64,000 bases of DNA, taken from Pomphorhynchus laevis (lineage: Eukaryota; Acanthocephala; Palaeacanthocephala; Echinorhynchida; Pomphorhynchidae). The translations under genes were made by a program, and so were the position numbers. The stretch covers positions 62,001 through 126,000 of the forward strand of contig WNNJ02000903.1 in assembly GCA_012934845.2 (NCBI GenBank), written 5' to 3'. Below are positions 1 to 11,576 of this stretch, in pieces; positions within the stretch are counted from its first letter, which is position 1; every line of letters begins with the position of its first letter. Below the pieces are notes generated by a model, which saw nothing but the letters and a program-made list of their open reading frames with translations, did no database searches and had not been told where the DNA came from.

Positions 1-2640
1 TGAAATTCTTTCGAAAGGTCGTGTCGCTCTGATGAGGGCAGTTTTTGGAGGCTTGAAGAAGTTTGGTTTCAACAACGAACAGGTAACGCAATGAGATACA
101 ACATAACGAACGTCTTCAGTGCTATATGGAAGTTGATTCGATTGAACGAAGTGATACAAACGATTGACTCCTGGGTGGCAAAGCGTAGCGTGAAGTTCAT
201 AAAGAAGCTTGAGATCTTTCTGTTTGTTAAAGTAACCGCAACTTGAAGCACAAATATCCCTAGACATTGAGTCGGCCGCATAATTTAACTTTCCAGGCCG
301 GTAAAGTATACAATATTTGAACTCAGATAGATCGAGACGCCATCTTTGCACTTTTTCATTTTTAATTTTACTCTAATGATTCCTGTTAAATATGAATGAA
401 ACTGACCTTTGATCCGTTAGAACATTGAAAGTTCGTCCAGACAAATAGTGCCTCCAGTATCGCAATGCTTCAACGATGGCAAGGGCCTCTTTCTCAATAG
501 CGGAATGTCCAACGACACTCTTACTAAGTGTATGCGAATAAAATGCGACGGGTTTGTTATCCTGCGTTAATACAGCACCGATAGCATAAAGGGATGCGTC
601 AGTCTCTACTGTAAATGTCTTATTGAAATCAATGGGTGTTAGAGTAGCTGAAATAATACGATCACGAATTATCTCAAATGAGCGCTTTGCTGCAGGTGTA
701 ATAGGAAATATCGTGGTTTCAGCTAACGGACGAATCTGCGACGAAAAATTTTGAATCCATTTGGAATAATGTGAGAAAAGGCCGACAATTCTTCGCAGTT
801 GACGTTTATTTTGAGGTACCTGCAGTTCTCGCAAAGGTGAGACACGATTAGGATCAGGCCGTTTAATACCACTACCAACTTGATATCCCAGAATATTGAT
901 CATCGTTTTATTAATCATACATTTCGATTCATTTAGTGTTATTCGGTACCTAGAAGCAACTTCACGAAACTTGGCCAGATTTGTATCATGTTCTTGCTGT
1001 GTTTTGCCGCACACAATGATATCGTCGAGGTATGAATAGGTGCCGGTTAAGTTTTCTTTCTCTATGATCTCGTTGATTATTCGCTGGAAGGCGGCTACAG
1101 CATTCGTGAGTCCAAAAGGCATACGCTGAAATTGATAGAGTTGACCATCTGCCTCGAATGCGGTCAAGAATTTTTCGTTTGCTCGCAAAGGAACTTGATG
1201 GTAAGCACTTTTTAAATCGAGGTTGCTAAACACGTTATTGGACGATATGGTGTCGATCAGGTTGTCAATTCGTTTTACTTCCGAAGCAATAAAGCGACGA
1301 TCTTCGATATTACGGCGCCGGGACGGAATTGCTGCAGGTTTCCAGTTTTTAAAATCGTCTGAAAATAACGACGGTATATCGATTTCCATGCTCGATAGTT
1401 GCCCAATGGTTAATGTTTATTGCTTAGCATTTCCTCGAAGTCGAATGGAAACACTTGAATGCAAGCGCAGGAATGGATGACCAAGTATGAGATCACGACA
1501 AAGATGAGGCATGACGAAGCATTGAATGTCAGTATAGTTTCGGTCACAGTAAGATATCGGTAATACGCATCGTTCATTGCATACGGATGTAAATGATGAA
1601 TTAGCCATGGAAATCCTAACACAACAAGATTCTGTAGGAATACCTAGTTTTCGAATAACTGATGAATCGACAAAGTTGGAAGAGCTCCCTGTATCGATAA
1701 GAGCATCCAGCTGTTGTGTTCCAACGCGAACTTGTACCGTCATGTCGTCAAGTTTAGATGCATCACCATTTGCATTTTGACAGGATATGATATTAAGTGA
1801 TTCACAGTCGGACGCGTATGGTCGAGTACTACGATTGTATTTTCGTCGAGATCGAAGCAACTTAGTTCGACAAACTTTTTCGTAGTGTCCACGTTTTAAG
1901 CAGAATGAACATTCAGCATCCCGGGCTGGACAACGATTTCGTGTATGCATAACTCCACCACAAAAGTAGCACCTTTTCTTGTTGATCTTTTGAGCTACGG
2001 CAATAGATTCTTCACTTTCAGAAATATCAGTATTTCTTTTTGAACCTTTGGTTTCTCTTAAGGCATTTACTGTGAATTCGGATGTGTGTCGATATTCGTT
2101 TGATTGAGTTTGAGCTGCTTCAATCGTTCGAGCGACTTGATAAGCTTTCTCTTTGTCGATGTCATTAGTCTCGAGTATGCGTTGACGAATCTCGTTCGAT
2201 TGTAAACCCGTAATAAATGAATCGCAAATAAGAATATCGCGCAGCTCCTTAGCTTTCACATCTTTGAAGGTGCATTGTCGCGCAAGTGTTTCAAGACGAT
2301 CCACATAGTTAGATATCGATTCATCGAGAGTTTGTCGTGCAGAACACAGTAGATGTCGTTTGTAAACCGAATTTGTAGATTTTATGAATGATTTGTCGAA
2401 GACATCCATTGCTGAATCATAATCCAGGCACTCGTCAATCTTGTCGAATAATTGAGCGGAAATTGAGATTTTCAGGAGATCAAGTTTGTCATCTTGTGAA
2501 TCCATTTTGATGCGTTTGATAAATGTTTCGAAGCGATATCGCCAGTGACGCCATTCGCGTTCTGCTTCAGGACAGTCTGTCGTTAGTTTGAGTGTATCCG
2601 GCTTGAACAGAGTATCCATCAAGACAATTCGTGAATAAAA
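1..2640 (-). mobile_element. Ty3/gypsy LTR retrotransposon copy, internal part, broken
   Basis: Fossil retroelement read on the minus strand and running off the left edge of the window. The parts appear in the usual Ty3/gypsy order: a gag-like region with a CCHC zinc knuckle (about 1.9-2.6 kb), an aspartic protease with the DTGSS motif (about 1.6 kb), reverse transcriptase and the start of RNase H (0.37-1.39 kb), and an integrase-type zinc-binding region (1-0.3 kb). The order RT, RNase H, integrase and the Asp-Thr-Gly protease identify Ty3/gypsy rather than copia or Bel/Pao. The copy is broken, with probably a handful of breaks, but long stretches still read open, so it is moderately young. 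The rest of the integrase and the far LTR would lie outside the window. Confidence 0.88.
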
Positions 2641-2641
2641 T

Positions 2642-2739
2642 TGTGATAACCAGAGAGAATAAATGGCTTTTATTCACGAATCTACAAATAGTAGGTAAAG
2701 TTAAATATAAATGATAAAGTAATTAAATGTGATACCACA
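2642..2739 (-). repeat. Possible short LTR of the gypsy copy
   Basis: On the minus strand this 98-bp block starts TGTGGTATCACA and ends GGTTATCACA, so it has TG...CA ends and sits directly upstream of the gag-like region. That is where the 5' LTR should be. It would be unusually short, and no second copy is in the window to compare, so the assignment is tentative. Confidence 0.3.
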
Positions 2740-2751
2740 GCGAGGACATTA

Positions 2752-2850
2752 ATTTTATTGAGCTTTCGCAATCTACTTTGGTCATCATAACTATGTATAA
2801 TCTAGATGTTCTGGTGATAGTCGAACTAGATGACCGAAAGCTCAATAAAC
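2752..2850. repeat. Inverted repeat, hairpin-forming
   Basis: The two ends are inverted copies of TTATTGAGCTTTCG followed by a shared GGTCATC block, separated by about 50 bp. Read outward each arm gives CGAAAGCTCAATAAA. The ending resembles the terminal hairpins of Penelope-like elements elsewhere in this window (a short stem followed by GAAA), so it may be a solo PLE terminus or a small MITE-like element. It lies just beyond the possible gypsy LTR. Confidence 0.4.
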
Positions 2851-3330
2851 GTATGGTCCTTGCTTGTTATGCGACCAGATTTATATTATTATAACAAACA
2901 GAAGCAAATGAGCTACAAGCTCGTGTCGCTTACAAAACATGATAAAATAAAAAACATCAACAAAAAAATTCAATTAAATAGTAGTCGCAAATTCCTTCTC
3001 TCGGCTTTGATGGCTTTTTTGATAGCATCACTAGATATACTACTAGAGATATCAAGGTACTTTAGTGCATTCCACCCGTTAATTACCCTGGTTGCAAATC
3101 GATGGTGAACAGGAATTCTTGTAGTTGGCTTTATTAATTTCTACACATGCCCATGAGTTTCTCGTCTATCATTCACGGATAATAAGCTAGAGACCACCAA
3201 AGCCATCGAAAACAACTTTGACTGGAGTTGATAAATCAATGACCGATCCGCGATATTTTAATGTGCCGACACGTAGAGATGTCAAACGTTCAGCATATCT
3301 CAAATTAAAGAAATTCGGAATAATTCGTGA
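2851..3330 (+). other. Unassigned stretch with a short basic open frame
   Basis: No recognised gene. An open frame at 3218-3330 (longer if read upstream from about 3190) encodes a basic, coding-looking peptide with the segment DPRYFNVPTRRDVKRSAYLK, and it ends where the LINE B fragment begins. I do not recognise the family. It could be a piece of a host exon or of another element. The open frame at 2830-3108 is AT-rich and shows no motif. Confidence 0.3.
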
Positions 3331-3333
3331 CCC

Positions 3334-3846
3334 TTTAAAAAAAGGATTTATTTTAACGTGGCAAATGCGTGCCATCGCACGCTTACATGACCACAACAAA
3401 ACAAGACTGTGAATCAGGTGTCGAGAAGGTGTGAACGGAGGAGGTGTTTGAATATGATAAAGGAGGGGGCGCGGCGGACGTCGAGAGGGAGTTGATTCCA
3501 GGCGAGTGAGGCGGCGACGAGGAAGGATCGGAGACCGTAGTTGTTGGAGTAATTAGGAACGTGGAGTAAGAGGGTATGACAGGAACGAAGCGATAGCGAG
3601 GTGGGGCGAGTATCGTCTAAGAAAGGAAGGTTGATGAACGATGGGGAGCCGACAGCGATGAGACGAAAGGTAACGAGAAGAAGGCGGAGTTTGATGCGGA
3701 TGTGGATGGTGGGCCAGGAGAGTTGGGCAAAATATGTGGATGTGTGGTCGAAGCGACGGAGACGAAAGATCACTCGAACGGCGGTGTTGATTATTCGTTG
3801 TAGGGGTAGGATGATTGATTTTGGAGAATTGGCGAAAAGGCTAAGG
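3334..3846 (-). mobile_element. LINE family B, 5'-truncated 3' end
   Basis: The minus strand encodes the post-RT C-terminal region of LINE family B ORF2 (ANSPKSIILPLQR ... FKHLLRSHLLDT, stop at 3414-3416). This is followed by the family's 3'UTR with the stem-loop GCGTGC/GCACGC (3367-3382) and the ending GTTAAAATAAATCC plus a run of T. The same protein is encoded at 21.4 kb and 50.6 kb. Only about 0.5 kb remains, as expected of 5' truncation during target-primed reverse transcription. At the 5' break a 19-bp piece is present twice (3817-3835 and 3846-3864). Confidence 0.9.
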
Positions 3847-3864
3847 ATTTTGGAGAATTGGCGA

Positions 3865-6131
3865 ACTTGCTTTACATAACAAGTTCTCAATGCCACGGGA
3901 TTCTCTTAAAGTCTGTGGATAAGTTACAGGTAAACCGTATTCAAGGATGCGTAGAATATAAGAGCAAAATAGTCGCTTGAACATTGATGGACTTCTCCGA
4001 TCAAAAGACTTGAAAAACATCCATAAAATACGATAGCCTCGATTACATATATATCCAGTGTGGACATTAGTTTTTAAGCTACTGGTCAACATCACACCAA
4101 GATCCTTGAATTCACCCACTCGGCCTATCTGAATCGAACCTATCTGATACGATGGGAGATCATTGATATAGACAATAAAAAGAAGTGGGGAGATAACAGC
4201 ACCCTGTGGAGCGTCAGAATGAATAGCGAATGAGGTGAACATATCTGCACCTACACGTACTTTGAAAGAGAGTAAACTTAAGTAATTCGCAATACAGGCG
4301 ACATACATTGGACAAACACTAAGTGACCTCAATTTGTGAATGAGGCGTTCATGCGGAACTTAATCAAAAGCATGAGAAATCTACAAAAAGTACATCAGAT
4401 TGAACTCGTCTATCTAATGAAGACTGTCATGAGTTGGAAGGAACCAAAAGGTTACTTATTGTTGATCTATTTGGTCTGAAACCGTATTGTGAGTCCATGA
4501 ATTTACCGTTGCTTTCCAAATCAGAAGATATGTTTTTGACTATTAGCTTTCAAGTAACTTACAAATAATACATGTCAAGGCTATTGGGCGATAGTTCTTA
4601 CACACTTGTCAATCTCGCATTTTATACACTGAAACTACAATGGACTCCTTCCAACACGAAGGAATTCGAGATTTGAGAAGGGAAAACTGTAACATACGGA
4701 AAACATGAATATATTTGAGGAGCAACTTTATTCAAAAGAATTGAGGGAAGTCAGTCCGGACCGGCAGCGATGTTCGGTTTTAATTTACAGAAGCTCTAAA
4801 ACATCTTCAGCACAAAACGACAGATTAGATCGGTCGAATGCATCTGAACCCTTTTATGATATAGAACTACACAATGTCCGCGAAGAGCAAAACATCGATG
4901 AGAACTTTTGGGCAAATAAGTTTGCCATGACACTTTTGCACGTGACCTCGCCTTGAGAATCATCCCTTAACGATACTAGTGGAATATTCGAGCTCCTGAT
5001 TTTGCGAATGTAAGAGAATAGAGCCTTACCATCCATAGAAATCATCTTCTCCTCAAACTGACGATGCTTCGTCTTCTTGAGAGTGACATCTATTTCTAAT
5101 TTGTTTGAAAGAATCATAAGATTGTTGTCCACAACAAAATGAAATCCACGCATGTTTACGTGCGCGTGAGTGATACCGGAGAAGTCCATCAAACCAGAAA
5201 CAAACTTCCCTATGTGTTTTGAACTCAGGAGAATGCAATATCAGTAAGTTATAGAGTGTGCTCTCAAAAACATACCAAGCCTCGTCAATTCCACATATAT
5301 ACGGATCTGGCCATCTAACCAGGTTAAACCTGTAGATAATTGCGTGGAAATCACCCTTTAGAAGTTCAGAGGCTTACCCTGCATAGGACTGACCGACGTT
5401 ACATTGTAAGGAAAGTACGCAATGATCGATCATCCCCAGTCCAGAAAGATAATCTATGTGAGTAATATCAGACTTAAACGAAGACAAGACCACGTCTAGC
5501 TGGGCAGACGACTGGCTAGTTAAACGGGTTGCCTCACGTACATGCTGATGCAGACCACTGTTGTGTAGAACACTCAATAAAACCGAGTCCGATGCGATGC
5601 GACTAGGAGACGAAAAAGAGTCTCAATCTATTGAGAGAATATTCAGATCTAAGATTATGCATTTTTTCTGTTGACAACAGAGCTCAATAAGTTCTATTAA
5701 ATCATCGATACTTGCCAAAAGAGGACGATAGAACACTAGCACATACATAGAATTGACCTGATCAAGGCACAATTTGAGGTATAAAGCCTCAATCCCATTG
5801 TCATCACTAATCGTCTGCAAACACACTACATCAATATCTAAACTACAATATAGCACTACACACTCTCCCCTTCGACCAGATCGATCACAACGAAATAGGC
5901 TATACCCATCTATAGATAATAAGCTATCATGAACAAGTTCAGAGAGCTAATATTCACTAAGGCAATAATATTTGAATGATGAAATGTAGCTATGACCTTC
6001 AATTCATCCATCTTATTGAGAACGTTTCGAACGTTCGAATATATAACTTTGAGCCATTTGCGGTTTTTACGATAAGGCGCATTGGGTCTTATCTTACATT
6101 TCCCAGAAAAAGTTTTCATAGCGGGGGCCAT
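3865..6131 (-). pseudogene. LINE C ORF2 remnant (endonuclease-RT)
   Basis: Pieces run in order on the minus strand. The endonuclease start (IYSNVRNVLNKMDEL, about 6050), its middle (VLVFYRP, about 5740) and its end (about 5400-5570) come first. The linker follows (4854-5192), then RT motif A (DFSHAFD, about 4365), motif B (APQGAVISPLLF, about 4190) and the region after RT (YILRILEYGLPVTYP, about 3940). The pieces lie in several frames with internal stops. An intact ORF2 would nick DNA and copy the element RNA; this one cannot. RT motif C (YADD) was not found. Confidence 0.75.
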
Positions 6132-7319
6132 CTCAATCGTGGACGACGCCGAACTATCCGAAAATTTACAATATGCAGATCAGTTTCTCCAGATTCTATC
6201 GGAGCATTTAGCTCAGTCCGAGCAACACACCAGAGACAACGCTCAGCGAAAGACATATTTGTCAACAACCGAAATGGGGACTGCCTCAGTTTAGATCTGG
6301 GTTTTAACAACTCACGGACCACTGAGGATGTACGAAAGACAACTTTCATCAAACGAGAACGTTCTTCAAGATTGTTGCGACGGCCTATCCTAAATATCGC
6401 AATAGGGCGAACTTCTGAAAAATAGGATCTTCTGGAGAAATAATAAATCTTAATATTTTTTGGAAGTGTTCAACATCATGGTCCACTCGAGTTTGAGCCA
6501 CATCAGACGACGACTCAAGAACGTTCGTAATAATCAAACACCAATCCCGGGAAGATTCATTAGACTTGCTGGATAAAAAAAGGATTTATTGCTGGATAAG
6601 AATGACCTGTGACTATTTAGTGGGTTAGTTTGTCGTTGAGAGAATATTTGACTGAAAACGTTTCTAGACTGTTCACTAAAAACGTTTCTAGACTGTTTAC
6701 CTTCGATTGCAACCTGTTGTGGATTGCTTCGTGAGAGAAGGTGAGGTAGGTCATGTAGATCGTGACTTGCAAACGGAATTGACAGCTTTTTTGGTAGTTA
6801 CCATTTGCGACTCAGCTTCCATATCCAGACCACACATGATTTTACTAATTGTGAAATTCGATATCATGTCATCTAGGAGTATAGGGCTGGTGTTTTTTGT
6901 ATCTCTCAGGTCCCCATCATAGGTATGATTAAACACAATATCATGACTTGGCATAGTTTGACAATCTACACTCGATAGATCATTCGTCCGAGTTACATCT
7001 TTAAGTGCCGCACAACTCCAACCGACGAAGTAAACATCATTGGATTCTCTGGACGTATCAGCAGTAAATATGATATCGGAATTATTCTGTGTGATCCTTG
7101 AGATATTTCGCAATAAAATCGAAGTGCTGCAATATCCACAAATAAATTTCTTATCACACATAGCCGATTGCTCGGACTCCAGAATTGAGAGATTGTCCAG
7201 ACATCGCAACCCAATGAGTCACAACAAACTTGTTGTGTTGTGTACTTCGGAGTATATTTCGTCTTTTTCATTGTCGTGCCAATCTTCTCTTGTCTTCGTT
7301 TACGAGATTTTGATCCCAT
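6116..7319 (-). pseudogene. LINE C ORF1 remnant
   Basis: A start codon at 7319 opens a basic N-terminus followed by CCDSLGCDVW. The matching second Cys pair (CDKKFICGYC) is in a different frame near 7130, so at least one frameshift separates the two halves of this PHD-like zinc finger. Similar Cys pairs open ORF1 of LINEs A and B. The C-terminal part (6116-6352) is basic and is repeated almost exactly at 7541-7770. ORF1 proteins of such LINEs bind the element RNA. The central part (6751-7200) is open but carries no motif I recognise. Confidence 0.65.
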
Positions 7320-7404
7320 TTGTAGGTTGTTTGTTTGAATTTGTTTGAATTTACGCCTACTATATTCGCGTCCACACCTGATTTAGTATTAATTCTCAAG
7401 ACGA

Positions 7405-7535
7405 CTTGTGAGTACTTAGTAATCAAGAATTGTTACACTGGTACCAACAACAATGTATGTTAATTATTTCTCAAATGTACGTATATTATTTTGTAAGTAG
7501 TTAGTAATCAAGTACTTTTTAACAATATTTAAAAC
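7405..7535 (-). repeat. Two copies of a leader-like motif upstream of LINE C
   Basis: On the minus strand CTTGATTACTAACTACTTAC occurs near 7500-7520, and a close variant (CTTGATTACTAAGTACTCAC) near 7411-7432, about 90 bp before the LINE C ORF1 start. Nearly the same motif precedes the RLE element at 37.52 kb, and shorter forms precede LINE A at 29.37 kb and LINE B at 34.49 kb. Its role is unknown. Confidence 0.5.
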
Positions 7536-7540
7536 TTTAA

Positions 7541-7770
7541 TCTCAATCGTGGACGACGCCGAACTATCCGAAAATTTACAATATGCAGATCAGTTTCTCC
7601 AGATTCTATCGGAGCATTTAGCTCAGTCTGAGCAACACGCCAGAAACAATGCTCAGCGAAAGACATATTTGTCAACAACCGAAATGGGGACTGCCTCTGT
7701 TTAGATCTGCGTTTTAACAACTCACGGACCACTAAGGATGTACGAAAGACAACTTTTATCAAACTAGTAC
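7541..7770 (-). mobile_element. Second copy of a LINE C ORF1 fragment
   Basis: About 220 bp nearly identical to 6122-6352, in the same orientation and encoding the same basic peptide (VVRELLKRRSKQRQSPFRLL). It lies upstream of the LINE C start, so it is either a remnant of an earlier LINE C insertion or a local duplication. It carries no other element parts. Confidence 0.75.
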
Positions 7771-7799
7771 GTTCTTTAGTATCTTATAAAATAAATAAC

Positions 7800-9060
7800 A
7801 TGGCTTTAGAAAGTATCGCTCCATTTCGACAAATTTAATGTTAGCTCGTGAAAGCTGGGCCGGATTTGTTGATCAGGGTGTAACTCTTAATGTTGTCTTT
7901 ATTGATTCTTCAAAACTTTTGATCGGGTTGTTCATTCAATATTACTGTGGAAGCTTATGTATTATATATTCTCAAAACAGTTTGTAGATGGTTATATGAA
8001 TTCTTGAATATACGTTCTTTCGCAGTACGAGTTGGTTACTCTCTTTTAGAATGGTACAATCTTACACAGAGCGTTCCTCAAGGTTGTATTCTTAGTCCCA
8101 CTTTATTTAATGTCTACATTAATGCAATCGTTGAAAATGTTATGTCAGTGCCTTCTATACGCTGATGATCTGAAATTGTGGTGCGCATTATATTCAGTTA
8201 GTGATTGTTCTAGCTCTTTCCTACTACAATTGGATTTGGATAGGGTCAACAGCTGGTGTTCATCTACAGTGTGAGCAAATGTAATCATATGAGAATTGGT
8301 CACTCTCCAATACCCTTGTCTTCCTATAAATTCAGTTTAAACGTTATCAAGTCAATAAATCATTTTCTAATGTAAAAGGTGTGATCTCAGCTAACTTTAA
8401 AAATCGTATGTACTCTTTTATGATTGTGGATAAATGTCGTAAAACTTAAGGCTTCATCTATCTAAACGTTAGACGACTTGAGCCTAAGGTATTACGCATT
8501 GTAAATGCAAGTTTCTTAAAACTGAACATGCTTTATGCTTCTCAGGTGACACACCCTCAACTGAAATTAGAATTGAGTGTATTCGAAATCATTTTTAAAG
8601 AGAGCCACGAATTCGGTTCCGGCAATTCGCTTCATCCCTTATTCTAGTACGCTCGATTTGTTGAATATCAGATCTGTTGAATTTGATCTTCTGATTGCAT
8701 ATCTAACACTTGTGTGGATGTTTCTGCATGTGCCAAATAATCTATTGAAACAGGTTTTCCGCCTTTATGTCTTCTCCCTGTTACATGGGCACAAGTTGTG
8801 TATAAAGTATCGATCAAAGCCTCGAGCAAATTGTACGACTTTAATTGATCGCGTCTGTAAACGATGGAATGGACAGTCGCCTTGGGTGGTCGACAGTTGT
8901 ACTGCTGCGCAATACAAGAAACACCTCAAACTTGAACTATAGTATTCTTGATGATGTTTTTTCATTTCATTTTTTTATTTCCATTTTTACTTCGATGTAA
9001 AGCCTCCCTACGAGTTTCATCTTCTTTCGAAGTTGATATACAATAAGAATATTTTTTAAG
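7800..9060 (+). mobile_element. LINE family D, decayed 3' half
   Basis: The plus strand encodes the second half of a LINE reverse transcriptase: FAVRVGYSLLEWYNLTQSVP then QGCILSPTLFNVYIN (motif B, about 8080) and ADDLKLW (motif C, about 8162). A post-RT region ends WNGQSPWVVDSCTAAQYKKH with the stop at 8940. About 120 bp of 3'UTR rich in T follow and are shared with the fragment ending near 12720. Several stops and frameshifts are present. Part of the coding region also recurs at 12338-12601, showing these two are copies of one family. Confidence 0.75.
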
Positions 9061-9329
9061 GAGATAGATTTATTTAAAGCAAGAACAAAAAACATTAATG
9101 ATTAAAAGCAGAAACATTCAAAACATTTATAATAATTTAAAAATACCAATATAAACAAATAATAATAAATAAACAGTAATATAAAAATTTTAAGTTAAAA
9201 GTTTTGATTATAATAAGCTGATCACAATTGTCAATTAAGGTAACAATCAATTAACTTATCAATCAATTAGATTTAGTTAACAATCAGTTAGCTATATGAA
9301 CTTATAATTAACTTGTAGAATATTATTAT
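9061..9329. other. AT-rich spacer, no gene seen
   Basis: Runs of A/T and short repeats such as CAATCAATTA. No coding signal or RNA gene is apparent. The right end probably includes the microsatellite-like tail of LINE E. Confidence 0.6.
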
Positions 9330-11285
9330 TAATAATTATGATTAATACACAAGACAAAGCCCGTGGGCTGTTTAGTCTGCTCACATAGAAAGATAGACAG
9401 ACCAAAACAAAAAAAGAAAGAAAAAAAAACGAGATTAAATTGTTGAAATTATCGTTGATCTGACGGGTATGCTATTCGGATAGTTTGCTGATCAGGATGT
9501 CGTATCCATTCTAATAATTTTCGTTTGAATATATCAATGTCATGGATATATATTAAAAAGTCCGGTAACATGTTCCACACGCCTACAGCTCGATGCGAGC
9601 TGTTAGCTCGCATCGATGACTATGTCCTTGATGACAGGCACGATGATTCAAACTTACAAAATTTATTTGATATCCGTCATAACCTTTAATGATCTTTTAC
9701 AACGCTACCAAATCTAAATAGATTAAACGTGATCGGATAGAACACATGCCTAGCATTCTTAGTCTCTCCGCATAAGGAAACTGTGCAACTCCTTCACATA
9801 ATCGAGACCCTCGTCTTAATATATTATCAAGTGAATTGATTTCCTCGTTAGTGCACGGAAGTGATGATTGAGTACTGTACTCAATGTGAGGACAGGCCAT
9901 TGCGTTGTACAGTAGCTTAAAACAGCCTGCTGGCAAATATTTGGAGCAATTCTTCAATAAGTAAAGAATACTTCACTATTTTGAACATATTCTGTATGTG
10001 TTCATACGAGTCTTGAAAGAATATTGAACAATTGTGCCAAGGTCATATGTGATTCGCTCTAGATACAATGTTATCGCCTAACATGTAATCAGCATGTATG
10101 TCACTCCGACCAAAACGTAAATGGACACATTTACCTACATTTATTATTACTCCTGTCCGTTTACTCCATTCGTGAATAATTTTTAAATATTGCTTTAATA
10201 CAGTAATGTCGCTTTTCGATGTAATTTAGGACAAGATTTTAAGGTCATCGGTAAAAGCCAAATACGGACAGTGTAGCTGTTTTAACAATGTGTTTAGATA
10301 AATGTTGAAAATTAGTAGACCTAAGACAGTACCTAATGTAAGTGAACGTGGTGATGATAAGCTCAATCCAACGCAAACACGATAAGAGCGTTGCGTTAAG
10401 AATGCGTGGAGCCAGTTTACAATAATTGGATTTATTTTACAGTTCAAAAGCACTTCGATGAGATTTTCATGACGTATACGATCGAAAGCCCTACTAAAGT
10501 CAATAAAGACACAGTCAACTACTATCCTGTTAGACACGCCATTAACCCACGCCTCCCTAGCATAAAGTAAATTAGTTAAGCACGATCGTCCAACGGTGAA
10601 TCCATGTTGATATGGGTTTATCTGATTTGATTGACGCAATAAGTTCACAACATACCTATAGATTATCCGTTCGAAAATTTTACTGGCAATACTAGTTAAG
10701 CTCACTGATCTTTAATTTTCAGGATTGTACATAGCACCCTTAAAAACCGAAACTACAATTGCGCATTTCTAGTCCGGTGGTATTTCGCATTTATCAATTG
10801 ACATTTGGAGAGTTCAGTTAATGTCACAGTTAGCATGGATCTTCAAGCTCTAAGCAGAAAGGGATAGATGTCATTAGGACCGGGAGATGAATTGATCGAT
10901 AATCGAGCTAGATCATCATAGACAGAAGATTGTGAAACTGTGAAATGCCCCAACGGCAACAAATTGCTTATCCTAATATTATCATTATCGTTATTTGTGA
11001 AGTTCATAGCACTAAACCTAAATGAATCTGCGAATGTCTCCGAAATATCTGACTGCGAATTAACCAGCTGTTCACCATACTTTGAAGACGATATGAGAGG
11101 TCTTACACATTTATTTCTACGAGTATATTAATAAAATAACTTTGGATGGGAATTAATGGAATTGATTAGTCGACGTTCATAGATTATGCGTTTGCGAGAT
11201 CTAGCCCTGATACACTGATTTCGACATGCATTGTACTTATATCGAAGTGATGAGTCTAAGCGACATTGTCTGTACAATTTATTAC
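9330..11285 (-). mobile_element. LINE family E, decayed RT half
   Basis: The minus strand reads, from about 11285 down, the linker region, the RT N-terminal part (SINSSPGPNDIYPFLL, about 10880), an open RT block at 10226-10705 and a post-RT block at 9697-9957. The RT block has motifs LTSIASKIFERI, QHGFTVGRSCLTNLL, FIDFSRAFDRIRHENL and a degenerate FTDDLKI for YADD. The 3'UTR contains a stem-loop AGCCC/GGGCT (9358-9369) also present in the copy at 12.8 kb. The QHGF...GRSCLTNLL signature is typical of CR1/Jockey-like LINEs. The endonuclease half is absent and several frames are broken, so it is inactive. Confidence 0.8.
10226..10705 (-). pseudogene. LINE E reverse transcriptase fragment
   Basis: A 159-codon open stretch covers RT motifs 1 to C. 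Motif A FIDFSRAFD is intact. The usual GVPQGS of motif B reads LGTVLG, and the YADD of motif C reads FTDD, so the catalytic site is damaged. Upstream coding sequence continues beyond 10705 after a stop codon (NPEN then RSVSLTSI). Confidence 0.75.
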
Positions 11286-11381
11286 GTCGTCTTCAATTCA
11301 ATACAATTTAATTACAATTCAATACAATCCCATTATAAATCAATTAAAATTTAATACAATTCAATTACAATTGTCAGTTAA
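11286..11381. repeat. Degenerate A/T tandem repeat
   Basis: Imperfect repeats of AATTCAATACAATT-like units lie between LINE E and the RLE element. Confidence 0.5.
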
Positions 11382-11576
11382 TCTCGTACACTTAGTAAAT
11401 GGTTCGGAGTAAATCTTCGTGAAGAATTATGTTGTGCTTGTAATGGGCTCGCCTCGAGATGTGTGAAATGTAAATGTGGAAAATCCAAGATGCCTTGTTT
11501 CAATTGCCGTGCAACGAAGTATAAAAACATATGCGTGCGTGTAAAACGTTCAAGTGCTAACAATTCAAGAAAATAA
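11382..11576 (+). pseudogene. Cys-rich N-terminal domain of an RLE element
   Basis: Open for 64 codons without an ATG at its beginning. The pattern is CCACNGLASRCVKCKCGKSK followed by C, two residues and C, then a later C (C-x2-C-x6-C-x2-C-x-C-x5-C-x2-C). The element at 37.44 kb begins with a very similar pattern (CCNCNSVTAECKGCVCARNH). A zinc-binding, probably nucleic-acid-binding domain is the natural reading. It stops at 11574-11576 and is followed by decayed sequence of the same element. Confidence 0.65.

Larger units (their letters stand above)
3865..7325 (-). mobile_element. LINE family C, decayed, near full length
   Basis: A two-ORF non-LTR retrotransposon on the minus strand, recognisable from ORF1 (7319 downward) to the RT C-terminal region (near 3900). 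It is joined at its 3' side to the LINE B fragment and lacks a clear 3' end. ORF1 has a PHD-like Cys pattern (CDSLGCDVW, then CDKKFICGYC in another frame). ORF2 has pieces of an apurinic-type endonuclease and a reverse transcriptase. Stops and frameshifts are frequent, so the copy is old and inactive. The ORF1 layout places it near the CR1/Jockey-like LINEs A and B of this window, but its sequence is quite different. Confidence 0.8.
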
